DNA of 64,000 bases from Aeromicrobium sp. Root344 (lineage in GTDB: Bacteria > Actinomycetota > Actinomycetes > Propionibacteriales > Nocardioidaceae): the NCBI RefSeq assembly GCF_001425755.1, contig NZ_LMDH01000001.1:303112-367111 (forward strand). The letters run 5' to 3'. The notes under the pieces are model-generated. The model was given only the letters and a program-made list of their open reading frames with translations. It did not search any database and was not told the DNA's origin. Below are positions 24,121 to 33,033 of this stretch, one piece after another (within the stretch, counting starts at the first letter, position 1; each line of letters begins with the position of its first letter). The position numbers and the translations under genes are program-made.

Positions 24121-24681
24121 ATGCCACCCATCGTCCACGGATTCGACTGGCCCGATCGGTTCGTGATCGGGACCGTCGGCCAACCCGGGTCGCGTACGTT
24201 CTACATGCAGGCCCGCACGGGATCCCGGATGGTCAGCGTCTCGCTCGAGAAGGACCAGTCCGCGGCCCTCGCCGAACGCATCGAGGAGGTCCTCGACGAG
24301 CTCATGGAGACGGACGGCAACCCCTACAGCGTGCCGGCGCTGACGCCCGAGGGCCTCGTCGACAACGAGCCGCTGGAGCAGCCGGTCGAGGAGCAGTTCA
24401 GGGCCGGCGTCATGAGCCTCGGCTGGGACCCCACGACGGCGCAGATCGTCATCGAGGCATTCCCGATCATCGAGGTCGACGTCGACGAGCTCGAGGACGT
24501 CGAGGTCATCGAGGTCGAGCCCGAGGAAGCGTTCCTCGTACGCATTCCGGTCGGCACGGCGCGCGCGTTCGCCAAGCGGACCCGGGAGGTCGTCGGCGCC
24601 GGCCGGCCGATCTGCCCGTTGTGCCGCCTGCCCATGGACTCCGACGACCACATCTGCGAGCTGCCCGACGGGTTCCGGTGA
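24121..24681 (+). CDS. DUF3090 family protein
   Basis: 186 residues from the ATG at 24121; the frame is open upstream, but family members begin MPPIxHxFDxPDRFVxGTVG as here. It has a beta-rich N-terminal half (FYMQARTGSRMVSVSLEKDQ) and ends with a zinc-ribbon-like C-x2-C ... H-x-C (CPLC, HIC near residues 166-180). It is always found beside the SCO1664-type kinase in actinobacteria. No enzymatic function is established. Its stop overlaps the GTG of the next gene. Confidence 0.88.
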   Translation: MPPIVHGFDWPDRFVIGTVGQPGSRTFYMQARTGSRMVSVSLEKDQSAALAERIEEVLDELMETDGNPYSVPALTPEGLVDNEPLEQPVEEQFRAGVMSLGWDPTTAQIVIEAFPIIEVDVDELEDVEVIEVEPEEAFLVRIPVGTARAFAKRTREVVGAGRPICPLCRLPMDSDDHICELPDGFR

Positions 24682-25448
24682 CGATCGCCGCCGAGCTCGT
24701 CGAGGGCGACCTCGAGCTGTCGAGCCGGATCCTGTCGGCGTCGAACGCCACGTTCCTCGCGCACATCGGCGAGGTCAGCGTCGTCTACAAGCCCATCTCT
24801 GGCGAGCGGCCGCTGTGGGACTTCCCCGACGGCAACCTCGCTCACCGCGAGGTCGCGGCGTACGCGGTCTCCGAGGCGTTCGGCTGGAACATCGCGCCGC
24901 CGACCTGGCTTCGCGACGGCCCGCTCGGCCCCGGGATGGTGCAGCTGTGGCAGGACACCGACCCGGCCCAAGAGGCCGTCACACTCGTCGCGACCAACGG
25001 CATGCCCGACGAGGGCTGGTGCCACGTGTTCGACGGGCTCGACGAGCGCGACCGGCCGGTGTCGCTGATCCACGAGGACTCCGCCGCGCTGCGTCGCATG
25101 GCGGTGTTCGACATCGTCGTCAACAACGCCGACCGCAAGGGTGGCCACGTCCTCGAGATGGCCGGCGGCCACCGGCACGGCGTCGACCACGGCCTCACGT
25201 TCCACACCGACCACAAGCTGCGCACGGTGCTGTGGGGCTGGCTGGGCCAGGACCTCACGGCAGAGGAGCTCGACGGCGTCACGCGCGTACGCTCAGCGCT
25301 GACCGGCGAGCTCGGCGAGACGCTCGCCGAGCTCCTCACCGACACCGAGGTCGCGGTGCTCGCCGGCCGCTGCGACGCCCTGCTCCGCCGGCGCCAGTTC
25401 CCCGCGCCCCGCGGCGACATGCCCGCGATCCCCTGGCCCCCGTTCTGA
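24678..25448 (+). CDS. SCO1664-family (PI3/4-kinase-like fold) protein
   Basis: 256 residues starting at GTG within the previous stop. It shows VVYKPISGERPLWDFPDG (ATP-binding Lys region), REVAAYAVSEAFGWNIAPPTW, MAVFDIVVNNADRKGGHVL (catalytic loop-like D-x3-N-x-DR) and HGVDHGLTFH (metal-binding D-H-G). These are the kinase hallmarks of the PI3/4-kinase/HipA-like superfamily. The real substrate is unknown. It completes the phosphatase-DUF3090-kinase trio, which may form a signalling or modification unit. Confidence 0.85.
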   Translation: MTIAAELVEGDLELSSRILSASNATFLAHIGEVSVVYKPISGERPLWDFPDGNLAHREVAAYAVSEAFGWNIAPPTWLRDGPLGPGMVQLWQDTDPAQEAVTLVATNGMPDEGWCHVFDGLDERDRPVSLIHEDSAALRRMAVFDIVVNNADRKGGHVLEMAGGHRHGVDHGLTFHTDHKLRTVLWGWLGQDLTAEELDGVTRVRSALTGELGETLAELLTDTEVAVLAGRCDALLRRRQFPAPRGDMPAIPWPPF

Positions 25449-25466
25449 CGCGAGCTCCTCGATCAG

Positions 25467-25482
25467 GGCACGCGATCGTGCC
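25467..25482. terminator. Short hairpin between convergent genes
   Basis: GGCACG-CGAT-CGTGCC, 6-bp stem and 4-base loop, between the SCO1664-type and VOC genes. The stem is short, so terminator function is uncertain. Confidence 0.3.
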
Positions 25483-25492
25483 GGGTGGCACA

Positions 25493-26098
25493 TCAGCGAG
25501 CCGCTTCCCAGGTGAACCCGTCCGGGTCGGTGAACGATCCGGCGTCGCCGCCGATCGCGAACCGGTGCGATCCTGAGCCGGCAGCCGGCACGCCGGCGTC
25601 CTTGGCCAGGGCAGCGCGCCCGTAGAGCGCGAGCTTGATGGGGGCGGTCTCGAGCTCGACGTACTTGCTGCCATAGCTCTTGCCGACGCTCAGGCCCTTG
25701 TCGACGTAGAACTGCTTGGTCGCCTTGACGTCGTCGACGCCGAGCAGGAGCACGACGTCGTCGATGTCCCGCGTGGCCGGGCCGGTGTCCTTCTTGGACG
25801 ACGACGCGATCTTCCAGATCGTGCCGTCAGGCGCCTGGACGACGCCGCCGTAGCCCCAGAACGACTTGGCGGCGGGCTTCAGCACCGTGGCGCCAGCCGC
25901 GACGGCGGCATCCACCAGGGCGTTGCAGTTCGCGGGCTGGGACACCAGCAGGGACATCGTGAATCCCCGGAACCCGTCGGTCGGCGCGTCCGAGGCGCGG
26001 AGGCGCACCCTGGAGCCGAGCCCGAAGGCGGCGTCGTAGAACGTGGCGGCGGCCGTGGGATCGGCCACCTCGAGCGTGATGTTGTCGATGGTTGTCAT
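25493..26098 (-). CDS. VOC-family (glyoxalase/bleomycin-resistance-like) protein
   Basis: 201 residues from the Met codon at 26096-26098. It has two beta-alpha-beta-beta-beta repeats: IDNITLEVADPTAAATFYDAAFGLG with KSFWGYGGVVQAPDGTIWKIA, and DDVVLLLGVDDVKATKQFYVDKGLSVG with HRFAIGGDAGSFTDPDGFTWE. Members bind metal and act on small molecules or sequester drugs. The function is not defined by the neighbours. Confidence 0.8.
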   Translation of the reverse strand: MTTIDNITLEVADPTAAATFYDAAFGLGSRVRLRASDAPTDGFRGFTMSLLVSQPANCNALVDAAVAAGATVLKPAAKSFWGYGGVVQAPDGTIWKIASSSKKDTGPATRDIDDVVLLLGVDDVKATKQFYVDKGLSVGKSYGSKYVELETAPIKLALYGRAALAKDAGVPAAGSGSHRFAIGGDAGSFTDPDGFTWEAAR

Positions 26099-26256
26099 GC
26101 GTTTCACGCTAGGTGCGTCCGTACGCCGGGCGCTTCTCGATTCCTGATCGTCTGCGACTCAGGGCGACCCTCAGGGTGAGCTCAGGGGTGGGTGGGGGCT
26201 GCGGCTCGCGGTTTCCCCGATGTGCCGGAGGTCCTCTCGCGGCGACAGTTGTCCCC

Positions 26257-27180
26257 ATGATCACAGTCGATTCGCTCACCAAGACGTACGGCGGCTTCAC
26301 GGCCGTCGACGATGTCACGTTCACCGCCCGGCCCGGCCGGGTCACCGGCTTCCTCGGCCCCAACGGCGCCGGCAAGTCCACCACGATGCGCGTCATGGTC
26401 GGGCTCACGCCCGCCACGTCCGGCGGCGTCACGGTCTGCGGCCGCCAGTTCCGCGACCTGCCCAACCCGGGCCTCGAGGTCGGCGTCCTCCTCGATGCGT
26501 CGGCCCAGCACGCCGGCCGTACGGGCCGCGAGATCCTCACCGTCGCACAGCGCACGATGGGGCTGCCCAAGTCGCGCGTCGACGAGATGATCGACCTGGT
26601 CAGCCTCACGTCGAGCGAGGCCGACCGCCGGGTCCGCGACTACTCCCTCGGCATGCGCCAGCGCCTCGGCATCGCCACCGCGCTGCTCGGGCAGCCCGAG
26701 GTCCTGATCCTCGACGAGCCGGCCAACGGTCTCGACCCGGCCGGCATCCGCTGGATGCGCGACCTGCTGCGCGGCTACGCCAACCAGGGCGCGACCGTCC
26801 TGCTGTCGTCCCACCTGCTGCACGAGATCGAGGTGATCGCCGACGACCTCGTCGTGATCGGCAACGGCCGCATCGTGGCCCAGGGCGCCAAGTCCGACCT
26901 GCTCGCCACCGCGGGCACCCTCGTACGTACGCCCGACGTCACGGCACTCGCGCACGCGTTGACCGTCAGCGGCGTGGCGTTCACCAAGAGCGCCGCGACC
27001 GGCGGCGACGACGTCCTCCGAGTCGAGGCCGACACCGACGTCGTCGGCCGCGTCGCACTCGAGGCACGCGTCCTGCTGCTCGAGCTGCGCCCCGCCGAGG
27101 GCGCCGGCCTCGAGGAGATGTTCCTCGAGCTCACCTCAGACACCCAGCGCGAGACCGTCATCGAAGGAGCAGCAGCATGA
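26257..27180 (+). CDS. ABC transporter ATP-binding protein (exporter type)
   Basis: 307 residues with a single NBD: Walker A GPNGAGKST, signature DYSLGMRQRLGIATALLG, Walker B VLILDEPANGLDP and switch HLLHEIEVIADDLVVIG. The C-terminal 80 residues form the regulatory extension found in DrrA/NatA-like exporters. It is paired by ATGA overlap with the permease at 27177. An antibiotic or lipid exporter is likely; the substrate is unknown. Confidence 0.9.
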   Translation: MITVDSLTKTYGGFTAVDDVTFTARPGRVTGFLGPNGAGKSTTMRVMVGLTPATSGGVTVCGRQFRDLPNPGLEVGVLLDASAQHAGRTGREILTVAQRTMGLPKSRVDEMIDLVSLTSSEADRRVRDYSLGMRQRLGIATALLGQPEVLILDEPANGLDPAGIRWMRDLLRGYANQGATVLLSSHLLHEIEVIADDLVVIGNGRIVAQGAKSDLLATAGTLVRTPDVTALAHALTVSGVAFTKSAATGGDDVLRVEADTDVVGRVALEARVLLLELRPAEGAGLEEMFLELTSDTQRETVIEGAAA

Positions 27181-27992
27181 GCACGATCACCGCCGACACC
27201 CCCGGCACCGCAACCGTCACCCGGGTCGAACGGCGTGAGCCGGCACCGATCCCGTTCACCCGACTGCTCTCCGTCGAGCTCCGCAAGAGCTTCGACACGC
27301 GAGCCGGGTTCTGGCTGATGGCCAGCATCGGCATCGCCTCCCTGCTGGCCACCGGCGCCGTCCTGCTGTGGGCCCCGGACTCCGAGCTCACCTATTCCAC
27401 GTTCGCCACCGCGATCGGCTTCCCGATGGCGATCATCCTGCCGATGGTCGCGGTGCTGTCGGTGACCAGCGAGTGGAGCCAGCGCAGCGGGCTCACGTCG
27501 TTCACGCTCGTACCGAACCGCAGCAAGGTCATCGCCGCCAAGGCCGGCGTCACGGTCGGCATCAGCGTCGTGTCGATGCTGCTCGCCATGGCGATCGGCG
27601 TGGTCGGCACCCTTGTCGGCTCGGCCATCCTCGGCATCAGCCCGGTGTGGGACGCCGGGTTCGTCGACCTGGCGAACATCGTCCTCGCCCAGGTCCTGGG
27701 GATGCTCGTCGGCTTCATGCTCGGTGTCGTGATCCGCAGCTCGTCCGCGGCGATCGTCGCCTACTTCGTCTACTCGTTCGCGCTGACCGCGATCACCGAG
27801 GTCCTGGCCGCGACCCAGGACTGGTTCGCCAACCTGCAGCCGTGGGTCGACTTCAACTACGCCCAAGGCGCCCTGTTCAACGGGTCGCTGAACGGCGAGC
27901 AGTGGGCCAACCTCGCCGTCACCGGTGTCGTATGGCTGGTCGCGCCCCTGACGTTCGGCCTGTGGTCGTTGATGCGGTCCGAGGTCAAGTAG
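27177..27992 (+). CDS. ABC transporter permease (ABC-2-like)
   Basis: 271 residues with six membrane segments: GFWLMASIGIASLLATGAVLL, FPMAIILPMVAVLSV, VGISVVSMLLAMAIGVVGTLVG, NIVLAQVLGMLVGFMLGVVI, AAIVAYFVYSFALTAI and LAVTGVVWLVAPLTFGLW. It has a soluble N-terminal tail of about 30 residues. Its ATG lies within the stop of the ATPase gene, giving a two-gene exporter that ends at a terminator. Confidence 0.85.
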   Translation: MSTITADTPGTATVTRVERREPAPIPFTRLLSVELRKSFDTRAGFWLMASIGIASLLATGAVLLWAPDSELTYSTFATAIGFPMAIILPMVAVLSVTSEWSQRSGLTSFTLVPNRSKVIAAKAGVTVGISVVSMLLAMAIGVVGTLVGSAILGISPVWDAGFVDLANIVLAQVLGMLVGFMLGVVIRSSSAAIVAYFVYSFALTAITEVLAATQDWFANLQPWVDFNYAQGALFNGSLNGEQWANLAVTGVVWLVAPLTFGLWSLMRSEVK

Positions 27993-28002
27993 CCCACGAC
28001 GA

Positions 28003-28037
28003 GAAGAGCCCCTGACCAGCCAGGTCAGGGGTTCTTC
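28003..28037 (+). terminator. Terminator after the ABC exporter
   Basis: GAAGAGCCCCTGACC - AGCCA - GGTCAGGGGTTCTTC: a 15-bp stem with one G-T pair and a 5-base loop, 11 bp past the permease stop and between convergent genes. Confidence 0.75.
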
Positions 28038-28048
28038 GTCGTACGCCC

Positions 28049-29161
28049 TCAGGACCCGGCGCCGGCCGGGATGTAGATCTTCACGCCCGGTTCGCCCACG
28101 TTGACGTCGAGGACCGCATGGTGCGACTTCGCGCCGAGCGGTGCCTGGTTGGCGACCAGGATGCGGTTGCCGACAAATGTCGCGTTGGACGGGCCGTCGA
28201 ACGGCATCGCCGATCCGTTGTCGCCGAGCAGCGGGAGCTTGGGGAACCGCTCGATCTCCTTGCCCTGGGCGTCGAGCACGACAAGCTGCTGCATGAGGCC
28301 GGCGTTGCCGACGTAGATGCGCCCGGACTTGGCGAAGCTGAACCCGTCCGGCAGCTCGGCGAGGCGACTCGTCCAGACCTTCGTGAGCGTCCCCGGCCGA
28401 CCCGTGCTGGTGATCGGCAGCTTGTAGAGCTTGCCGGCCCCGACACTCAGCTCACCCAGCCCGAGCGACGTCTGCTGCATGACGTACAGGGCGTTGCGCT
28501 GTGGGGACAGGGCGATGCCGGCCGTGCCGAACTCCACGCCGTCGAGCCGTCTGTCGGTGAACCACGGCTTGGGCGTCCCGCCGCCCGGCGGCACGCGCCA
28601 GATGACCGCCTGCGCGAAGTCCGTGACGTACAGCTCGCCCTTGGGTCCCCACACCGAGTAGTTGGGGATGCCCGCGTGGTCGACCAGGTTGGGGCTGCAC
28701 GCGACGCCTGCCGCAGCCCCGGAGCACAGCGGCAGGTCCGGGAGCGTGGCGTACGTCGTGAACTTCCCGGTGCCGAGGTCGAGGCGCAGGATGCGGGAGG
28801 TCGACTTCTCCAGGAGGATCAGGCGGCCCTTCGCATCGCTGATCGACACCTGCACCCCGTGGGCTGCGGCGAGGTCCTGCCCCGGCACGGTCCAGGTGCG
28901 CAGCAGCGTGCCGCCGGCTGACCACTCGAACACCTTCGAGCGCAGCGTGTCGCCGAGCAGGTTGGAGTAGGTCCCGGCGTAGACCCGGCCGTTCGGATGG
29001 GCGTAGACGTTGGCCGGGAAGCCCGGGCTGCCGACCGTGGCGAAGACCCGGGTGTCCCAGCGGGGCCGTGGGGTCTCCGCCGAGACCTGTGGTGCCGCGA
29101 TCGTCAGGGCCGTCAACGCAGCCGTGACTGCGATCAGGAGGCGGTGTCTGAGCGCCGACAT
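28049..29161 (-). CDS. Secreted beta-propeller protein (SMP-30/ScyD-like)
   Basis: 370 residues with a Sec signal peptide (LLIAVTAALTALTIAAPQVSA, cleavage near residue 28). The mature part has repeated blade-like strands: NVYAHPNGRVYAGTYSN, VQVSISDAKGRLILLEKSTSRILRLDLGTG, WGPKGELYVTDFAQAVIWRV and SFAKSGRIYVGNAG, fitting a six-bladed SMP-30/NHL-type propeller. The role could be lactonase-like or scaffold. The ATG begins directly after the stop of the amine oxidase gene with no gap, so both are made from one message and both are exported. Confidence 0.7.
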   Translation of the reverse strand: MSALRHRLLIAVTAALTALTIAAPQVSAETPRPRWDTRVFATVGSPGFPANVYAHPNGRVYAGTYSNLLGDTLRSKVFEWSAGGTLLRTWTVPGQDLAAAHGVQVSISDAKGRLILLEKSTSRILRLDLGTGKFTTYATLPDLPLCSGAAAGVACSPNLVDHAGIPNYSVWGPKGELYVTDFAQAVIWRVPPGGGTPKPWFTDRRLDGVEFGTAGIALSPQRNALYVMQQTSLGLGELSVGAGKLYKLPITSTGRPGTLTKVWTSRLAELPDGFSFAKSGRIYVGNAGLMQQLVVLDAQGKEIERFPKLPLLGDNGSAMPFDGPSNATFVGNRILVANQAPLGAKSHHAVLDVNVGEPGVKIYIPAGAGS

Positions 29162-30667
29162 CTAGAGCAGCTCCAGGACTTCGTGCGAGGCGCGTTCGCC
29201 GGCGCGTACTGCTCCGTCCATGAAGCCGGCCCAGTACGTCGACGTCTCCGTGCCGGCCCAGTGCACCCGCTTGAACGGCGTACGGATCGTGTCGCCGTAT
29301 GCCGTCAGTGCACCCGGCACCTGCACGGCCACGGGGCCGCCGGTCGTCCACTGCTCGTGCGTCCAGTCGTGCTCGGTGTACTCGATCGGGTTGAGCGCCT
29401 CGGGACCCAGCAGCTTGGCGAAGCCCTCGAGCACCGCCTTGCGCCGCTCGGCCAGCGACTGGTTGCCGTGCGTGTTCCAGTTGGAGCCGCCGACGAACGC
29501 CAGCAGCACACCGACCGACGCATCGGCCGGGCTGTTGTCGAAGCAGACGCGGACGGCACCGCTGTCGGACAGCCCGAAGCCGGACAGGCCCTTGTCGCGC
29601 CAGAACGGCTTGGCGTAGACCGCGTCGCACTTCATCAGCGCCCCCATCGGCATCCGCTGGAGGAGCTGCCGGCGGCGCGGCGGGAGCTGCGGTGACCACT
29701 CGATGCCCAGGACCAGCGGCGGCGGGCACGCGACGATGACTCGCTTGGCGCGCACCGTGCCCCGGTCGCTGGTGACGGTGACATGGTCGGCGCTCTGCTT
29801 GATCTTGCGCACCGGGGCGTTGAGCGCGACGGCGTTGCCGAGCTTGGCGGCGAGCCGCAACGGGACGATCTGGCTGCCGAGCACGAAGCGGGAGTCCTGC
29901 GCGCCGTTCGCGGTGTCCGACGAGCGCTCGAACGTGCCGACGTTGGTCTCGTTGCCCGCGCCGGCGATGTACCAGAGGAAGAACAGCATCGACACGTCGA
30001 GGCCGTCTGACCCGAACGTCGGCTGCAGATAGCTGAGGAACAGGGTGCGGACCTGCGGCAGCAGCGAGTTCTGTCGCAGCCAGGTGTCGACCGAGATGCT
30101 GTCGAGGTTGTGCGCGTCCTTGCGGGTCCACGGCGCGTCGATCGGGGTCTCCGAGGCCATCTTGTCGATGCGCGCCTGCAGGATCGCGGCGTCGGCCAGG
30201 ACCAGCGGGTCCGGCGGCACCGTGCCGGTGAACTTCTGCGGCGGCTGGCCGTTGGCGGAGTAGACGTTCTTGCCGGCGACGTACTCCTTGAACGTCGCCG
30301 CGCCGAGCTCCTTGGCCAGTCCGAGGATGTGGTCCTGCGTCGGGCCGACGAACGCGCCACCGGCCTCGATCACGGAGCCGCCCGACAGCGTGTGGTTGAG
30401 GATGCGGCCGCCGACGCGGTTGCGCGCCTCGAGCACCAGCACCGACTTGCCGGCGGCGCGCACCTTGCGGGCCGCGACCAGGCCTGACAGGCCGCCGCCG
30501 ACCACCACGACGTCGACGGACGTGGGCAGCGTGCCCGTGGTCGTCGCCGCCTCCGCCGACGACCCGAGCTTGATGCCCGACGCGGCGAGCACCCCGCCGA
30601 TCGTCAGGCCACGGAGCACCGTGCGCCGGCTGGGCGCGCCGCTTGCAGTAGTGATGTCGTCAGTCAT
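29162..30667 (-). CDS. Tat-exported flavin monoamine oxidase-like protein
   Basis: 501 residues. It has an N-terminal twin-arginine signal, PSRRTVLRGLTIGGVLAASG. The FAD Rossmann motif is VDVVVVGGGLSGLVAARKVRAAGKSVLVLEARNRVGGR, and the C-terminal FAD block is VHWAGTETSTYWAGFMDGAVRAGERA. It oxidises an amine to an aldehyde/imine with release of H2O2 and ammonia. Tat export implies the folded flavoprotein works outside the membrane. It is co-transcribed with the secreted propeller downstream. Confidence 0.88.
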   Translation of the reverse strand: MTDDITTASGAPSRRTVLRGLTIGGVLAASGIKLGSSAEAATTTGTLPTSVDVVVVGGGLSGLVAARKVRAAGKSVLVLEARNRVGGRILNHTLSGGSVIEAGGAFVGPTQDHILGLAKELGAATFKEYVAGKNVYSANGQPPQKFTGTVPPDPLVLADAAILQARIDKMASETPIDAPWTRKDAHNLDSISVDTWLRQNSLLPQVRTLFLSYLQPTFGSDGLDVSMLFFLWYIAGAGNETNVGTFERSSDTANGAQDSRFVLGSQIVPLRLAAKLGNAVALNAPVRKIKQSADHVTVTSDRGTVRAKRVIVACPPPLVLGIEWSPQLPPRRRQLLQRMPMGALMKCDAVYAKPFWRDKGLSGFGLSDSGAVRVCFDNSPADASVGVLLAFVGGSNWNTHGNQSLAERRKAVLEGFAKLLGPEALNPIEYTEHDWTHEQWTTGGPVAVQVPGALTAYGDTIRTPFKRVHWAGTETSTYWAGFMDGAVRAGERASHEVLELL

Positions 30668-30703
30668 GCGGTGGACCTGTCTGCTCGGGAGTGAAAGGGG
30701 AGG

Positions 30704-31645
30704 TCAGCTGGTGGCGAGCTCGCCGTGCGTGAGCTCGAGCGCTGCGGCGAGGTCGAACGTGCCGTGGTCGCTGCCGAGCCCGCCGGCGACGAGGCCGGCC
30801 GTGGCGCAGCCGAGAGTCGCCGCCTCGGCGGGCGTAGACCCGAGGGACAGCGCGCGGAGGAAGCCTGCGGAGAACGCGTCACCGCAACCCGTGGTGTCGA
30901 CGACCTCGACGGCGAATGCCGGGACCCGGGTCTCTGAGGACGCGTCGACGACGAGGGCGCCGTCGGCCCCGGCCGTCACCGCGACGCAGCCCGCGCCCAG
31001 CTCGACCAGCTTGCGGCAGCCGTCGCCGAGGTCGGTGGTCTCGGTGAACCCGAGCACCTGCTCGTCGTTGGGCAGCACGTAGTCGAGGTGTGGCAGCGCG
31101 GGCGCGATCCAGTCGAGCATGCCCGGCTCACCGGGAGCCAGGAAGTCCGCCGAGGTGACGACCCCGTGCTCCTGGGCGAACGCCAGGATCTTGGCCGCCG
31201 CTTCGCCGCCCATGAACTCGGGGCCGCCGAGGTGCAGGTGCGTCGCGGCCGCGATCTCGTCCCACGGCGCGTCGTCAGGGCCGTACGTGCCGTTGGCCCC
31301 GATCACGTGGAACGCCGGGCGTGACCCGTCGGGGCGGATCGGCAGGACGCTGGACGAGGTCTGCTCACCCTCACGGCGTACGAGCAACGAGGTGTCGACG
31401 CCGTCGCGCTGCAGCAACGTCAGCAGCAGGTCGCCGATGGGGTCGGTGCCGATGGCACCGGCGCTGCGGACCGTGGCGCCGAGCTTGGCCAGCGTGAGTG
31501 CCGTGCCGCCGGCCGATCCCGCCGCCGTCATCTTGATCTGCTCGACGAGCTGGCCTCCCTGCCCCTCGGGGATCTCCTCGACGGGGCGGACGAGCACGTC
31601 GAGGACGTGCACGCCCATCGCGATCACGGTCATGTCGTTGGTCAT
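30704..31645 (-). CDS. PfkB-family carbohydrate kinase
   Basis: 313 residues of the ribokinase/PfkB family: N-terminal MTAAGSAGGTALTLAKLGA (substrate loop, signature 1 region) and C-terminal VVDTTGCGDAFSAGFLRAL (signature 2, with the catalytic Asp in GCGDAF). It phosphorylates a sugar or nucleoside-like substrate. It overlaps the class II aldolase by 4 bp (ATGA), so it follows a kinase-then-aldolase sugar route. Substrate not resolvable. Confidence 0.88.
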   Translation of the reverse strand: MTNDMTVIAMGVHVLDVLVRPVEEIPEGQGGQLVEQIKMTAAGSAGGTALTLAKLGATVRSAGAIGTDPIGDLLLTLLQRDGVDTSLLVRREGEQTSSSVLPIRPDGSRPAFHVIGANGTYGPDDAPWDEIAAATHLHLGGPEFMGGEAAAKILAFAQEHGVVTSADFLAPGEPGMLDWIAPALPHLDYVLPNDEQVLGFTETTDLGDGCRKLVELGAGCVAVTAGADGALVVDASSETRVPAFAVEVVDTTGCGDAFSAGFLRALSLGSTPAEAATLGCATAGLVAGGLGSDHGTFDLAAALELTHGELATS

Positions 31646-32325
31646 GCGGTGTCCTCATGGTTGTCGTTGGCGGGTCGACTGCTGCCGTATCCGCGTTGCA
31701 CGGCGACCTCGATCACGGCGGCCTGCGCCTCGGCGTCGAGAGCTCGTGGAGTGCCGATCGCGGCGGCCCGCCAATAGACGGTGCACGCCCACTCGAGCAG
31801 CTGCGCCAGCTCGACCGCCTTGTCGAGATCGCCGCCGTACGTGACGGCGCCGTGGTTGGCCATCAACGCGGCGGTACGCCCTTGGAGTGCGGCGTGCACG
31901 TTGGCCGCGAGCTCGGGCGTGCCGAACGTCGCATAAGGGGCGACGCGGACCTCGCCGCCAAGCAGCAGCATCTGGTAGTGGACGCAGGGCAGCACGTCGA
32001 CGACGCACCCGACAGCCGTGGCCATCGGGGCGTGCGTGTGGACCACGGAGCCGGCGGCGAAGTCTCGGTAGACCCCGAGGTGGAGCTCGAGCTCCGACGT
32101 CGGCGCCAGCTCGCCGAGCACGACTCGCCCGGTCAGGTCGACGACCGAGACCTGCTCGGCCGTCATCGTCTCGAAGGCCGCCCCGGTCGCGGTGATCGCG
32201 ACGAGGTCGTCGACCCGCGCGCTGACGTTGCCCGCGGTGCCGATCACGAGTCCGTCCGCGGCCAGCCGGCGGCACGCGGCGGCGATCGCGCCGCGCTGCT
32301 CGTCCAGCTCCGGGGTGCTGTGCAT
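31642..32325 (-). CDS. Class II aldolase/adducin-family protein
   Basis: 227 residues from the ATG complement at 32323-32325; Met at 32340 is an alternative. It has GTAGNVSARVDDLVAITATG, a catalytic Glu in SELELHLGVY, the zinc-binding VVHTHAPMATAV (His-x-His) and a third His in LMANHGAVTYGG. This matches L-fuculose/L-ribulose phosphate aldolase/epimerase enzymes. It precedes the PfkB kinase on the same operon and is divergent from a TetR gene. The substrate is probably a sugar phosphate. Confidence 0.85.
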   Translation of the reverse strand: MHSTPELDEQRGAIAAACRRLAADGLVIGTAGNVSARVDDLVAITATGAAFETMTAEQVSVVDLTGRVVLGELAPTSELELHLGVYRDFAAGSVVHTHAPMATAVGCVVDVLPCVHYQMLLLGGEVRVAPYATFGTPELAANVHAALQGRTAALMANHGAVTYGGDLDKAVELAQLLEWACTVYWRAAAIGTPRALDAEAQAAVIEVAVQRGYGSSRPANDNHEDTA

Positions 32326-32345
32326 CCGTGTAAGATACATGAAGA

Positions 32346-32360
32346 TGAATTCACGTTCAC
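32346..32360. promoter_or_regulatory. Operator-like site in the aldolase/TetR divergent promoter
   Basis: TGAATTCACGTTCAC: a TGAATTCA palindrome overlapping a TTCAC-G-TTCAC direct repeat, in the 57-bp gap between the two starts. Likely target of the adjacent TetR. Confidence 0.4.
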
Positions 32361-32382
32361 TACTTTGCGTTCGGAGATGTCG

Positions 32383-33033
32383 ATGAGTGCTCCCGTGGCC
32401 GACCTGGGCTGGCAGTCGCGTCTGCGCAACGCCCCGCAGCAGCCGCGCAGCCAAGCCAAGATCGAGCTGGCCGTCGACGCCGCCGACCGGCTCCTGGCAC
32501 GCGGCGGCGCGAATGCCGTGACGACGACGCGGGTCGCAGCCGAGGCCGGCATCGCGGTCGGCACGATCTATCGCTACTTCCCCGACAAGGAAGCACTGTT
32601 CGACGCCCTGGCAGCCCGCTGCCTCGCGAGGTTCGAGTCGCTGATGGACCGCCTCGTCGAGCAGTCACGCACCGAGAAGTGGGCCGACCCGGTCGGCGTG
32701 CTCTTCGACGTCCACACCGACCTCTACCGGACCGACGCCGGGCTCCGGGCGATCTGGTTCGGCGGACTGCTGTCGGAGAACCTGCGCGAGGCGGATCGTG
32801 CGCACAAGCGCGTCATGGCCCAAGGGCTGCGCCACATCCTGATCTCGCAGGACATCGCCGGCGACGCCCCCGAGCTGGCCACGGTGTGCCACGCGGCGAT
32901 GCTGGCCTCCGACGCGATCACGCAGGAAGCGTTCCGCAACAGCGACTCCGGCGACACGGCGCTGATGGCCGAGGCCAAGACGATGCTGCGCAGCTACGTC
33001 GCCAGCATCAACGAGCGATTCACTCCGGCCTGA
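32383..33033 (+). CDS. TetR-family transcriptional regulator
   Basis: 216 residues from the ATG at 32383, which has GGAG six bases upstream; the ATG at 32377 would be too close to it. The N-terminal helix-turn-helix is AVTTTRVAAEAGIAVGTIYRYFPDKEALFDAL. The rest is a helical ligand domain. It is divergent from the aldolase-kinase operon and likely represses it. Its 3' end overlaps the tail of the UPF0303 gene by 14 bp. Confidence 0.9.
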   Translation: MSAPVADLGWQSRLRNAPQQPRSQAKIELAVDAADRLLARGGANAVTTTRVAAEAGIAVGTIYRYFPDKEALFDALAARCLARFESLMDRLVEQSRTEKWADPVGVLFDVHTDLYRTDAGLRAIWFGGLLSENLREADRAHKRVMAQGLRHILISQDIAGDAPELATVCHAAMLASDAITQEAFRNSDSGDTALMAEAKTMLRSYVASINERFTPA

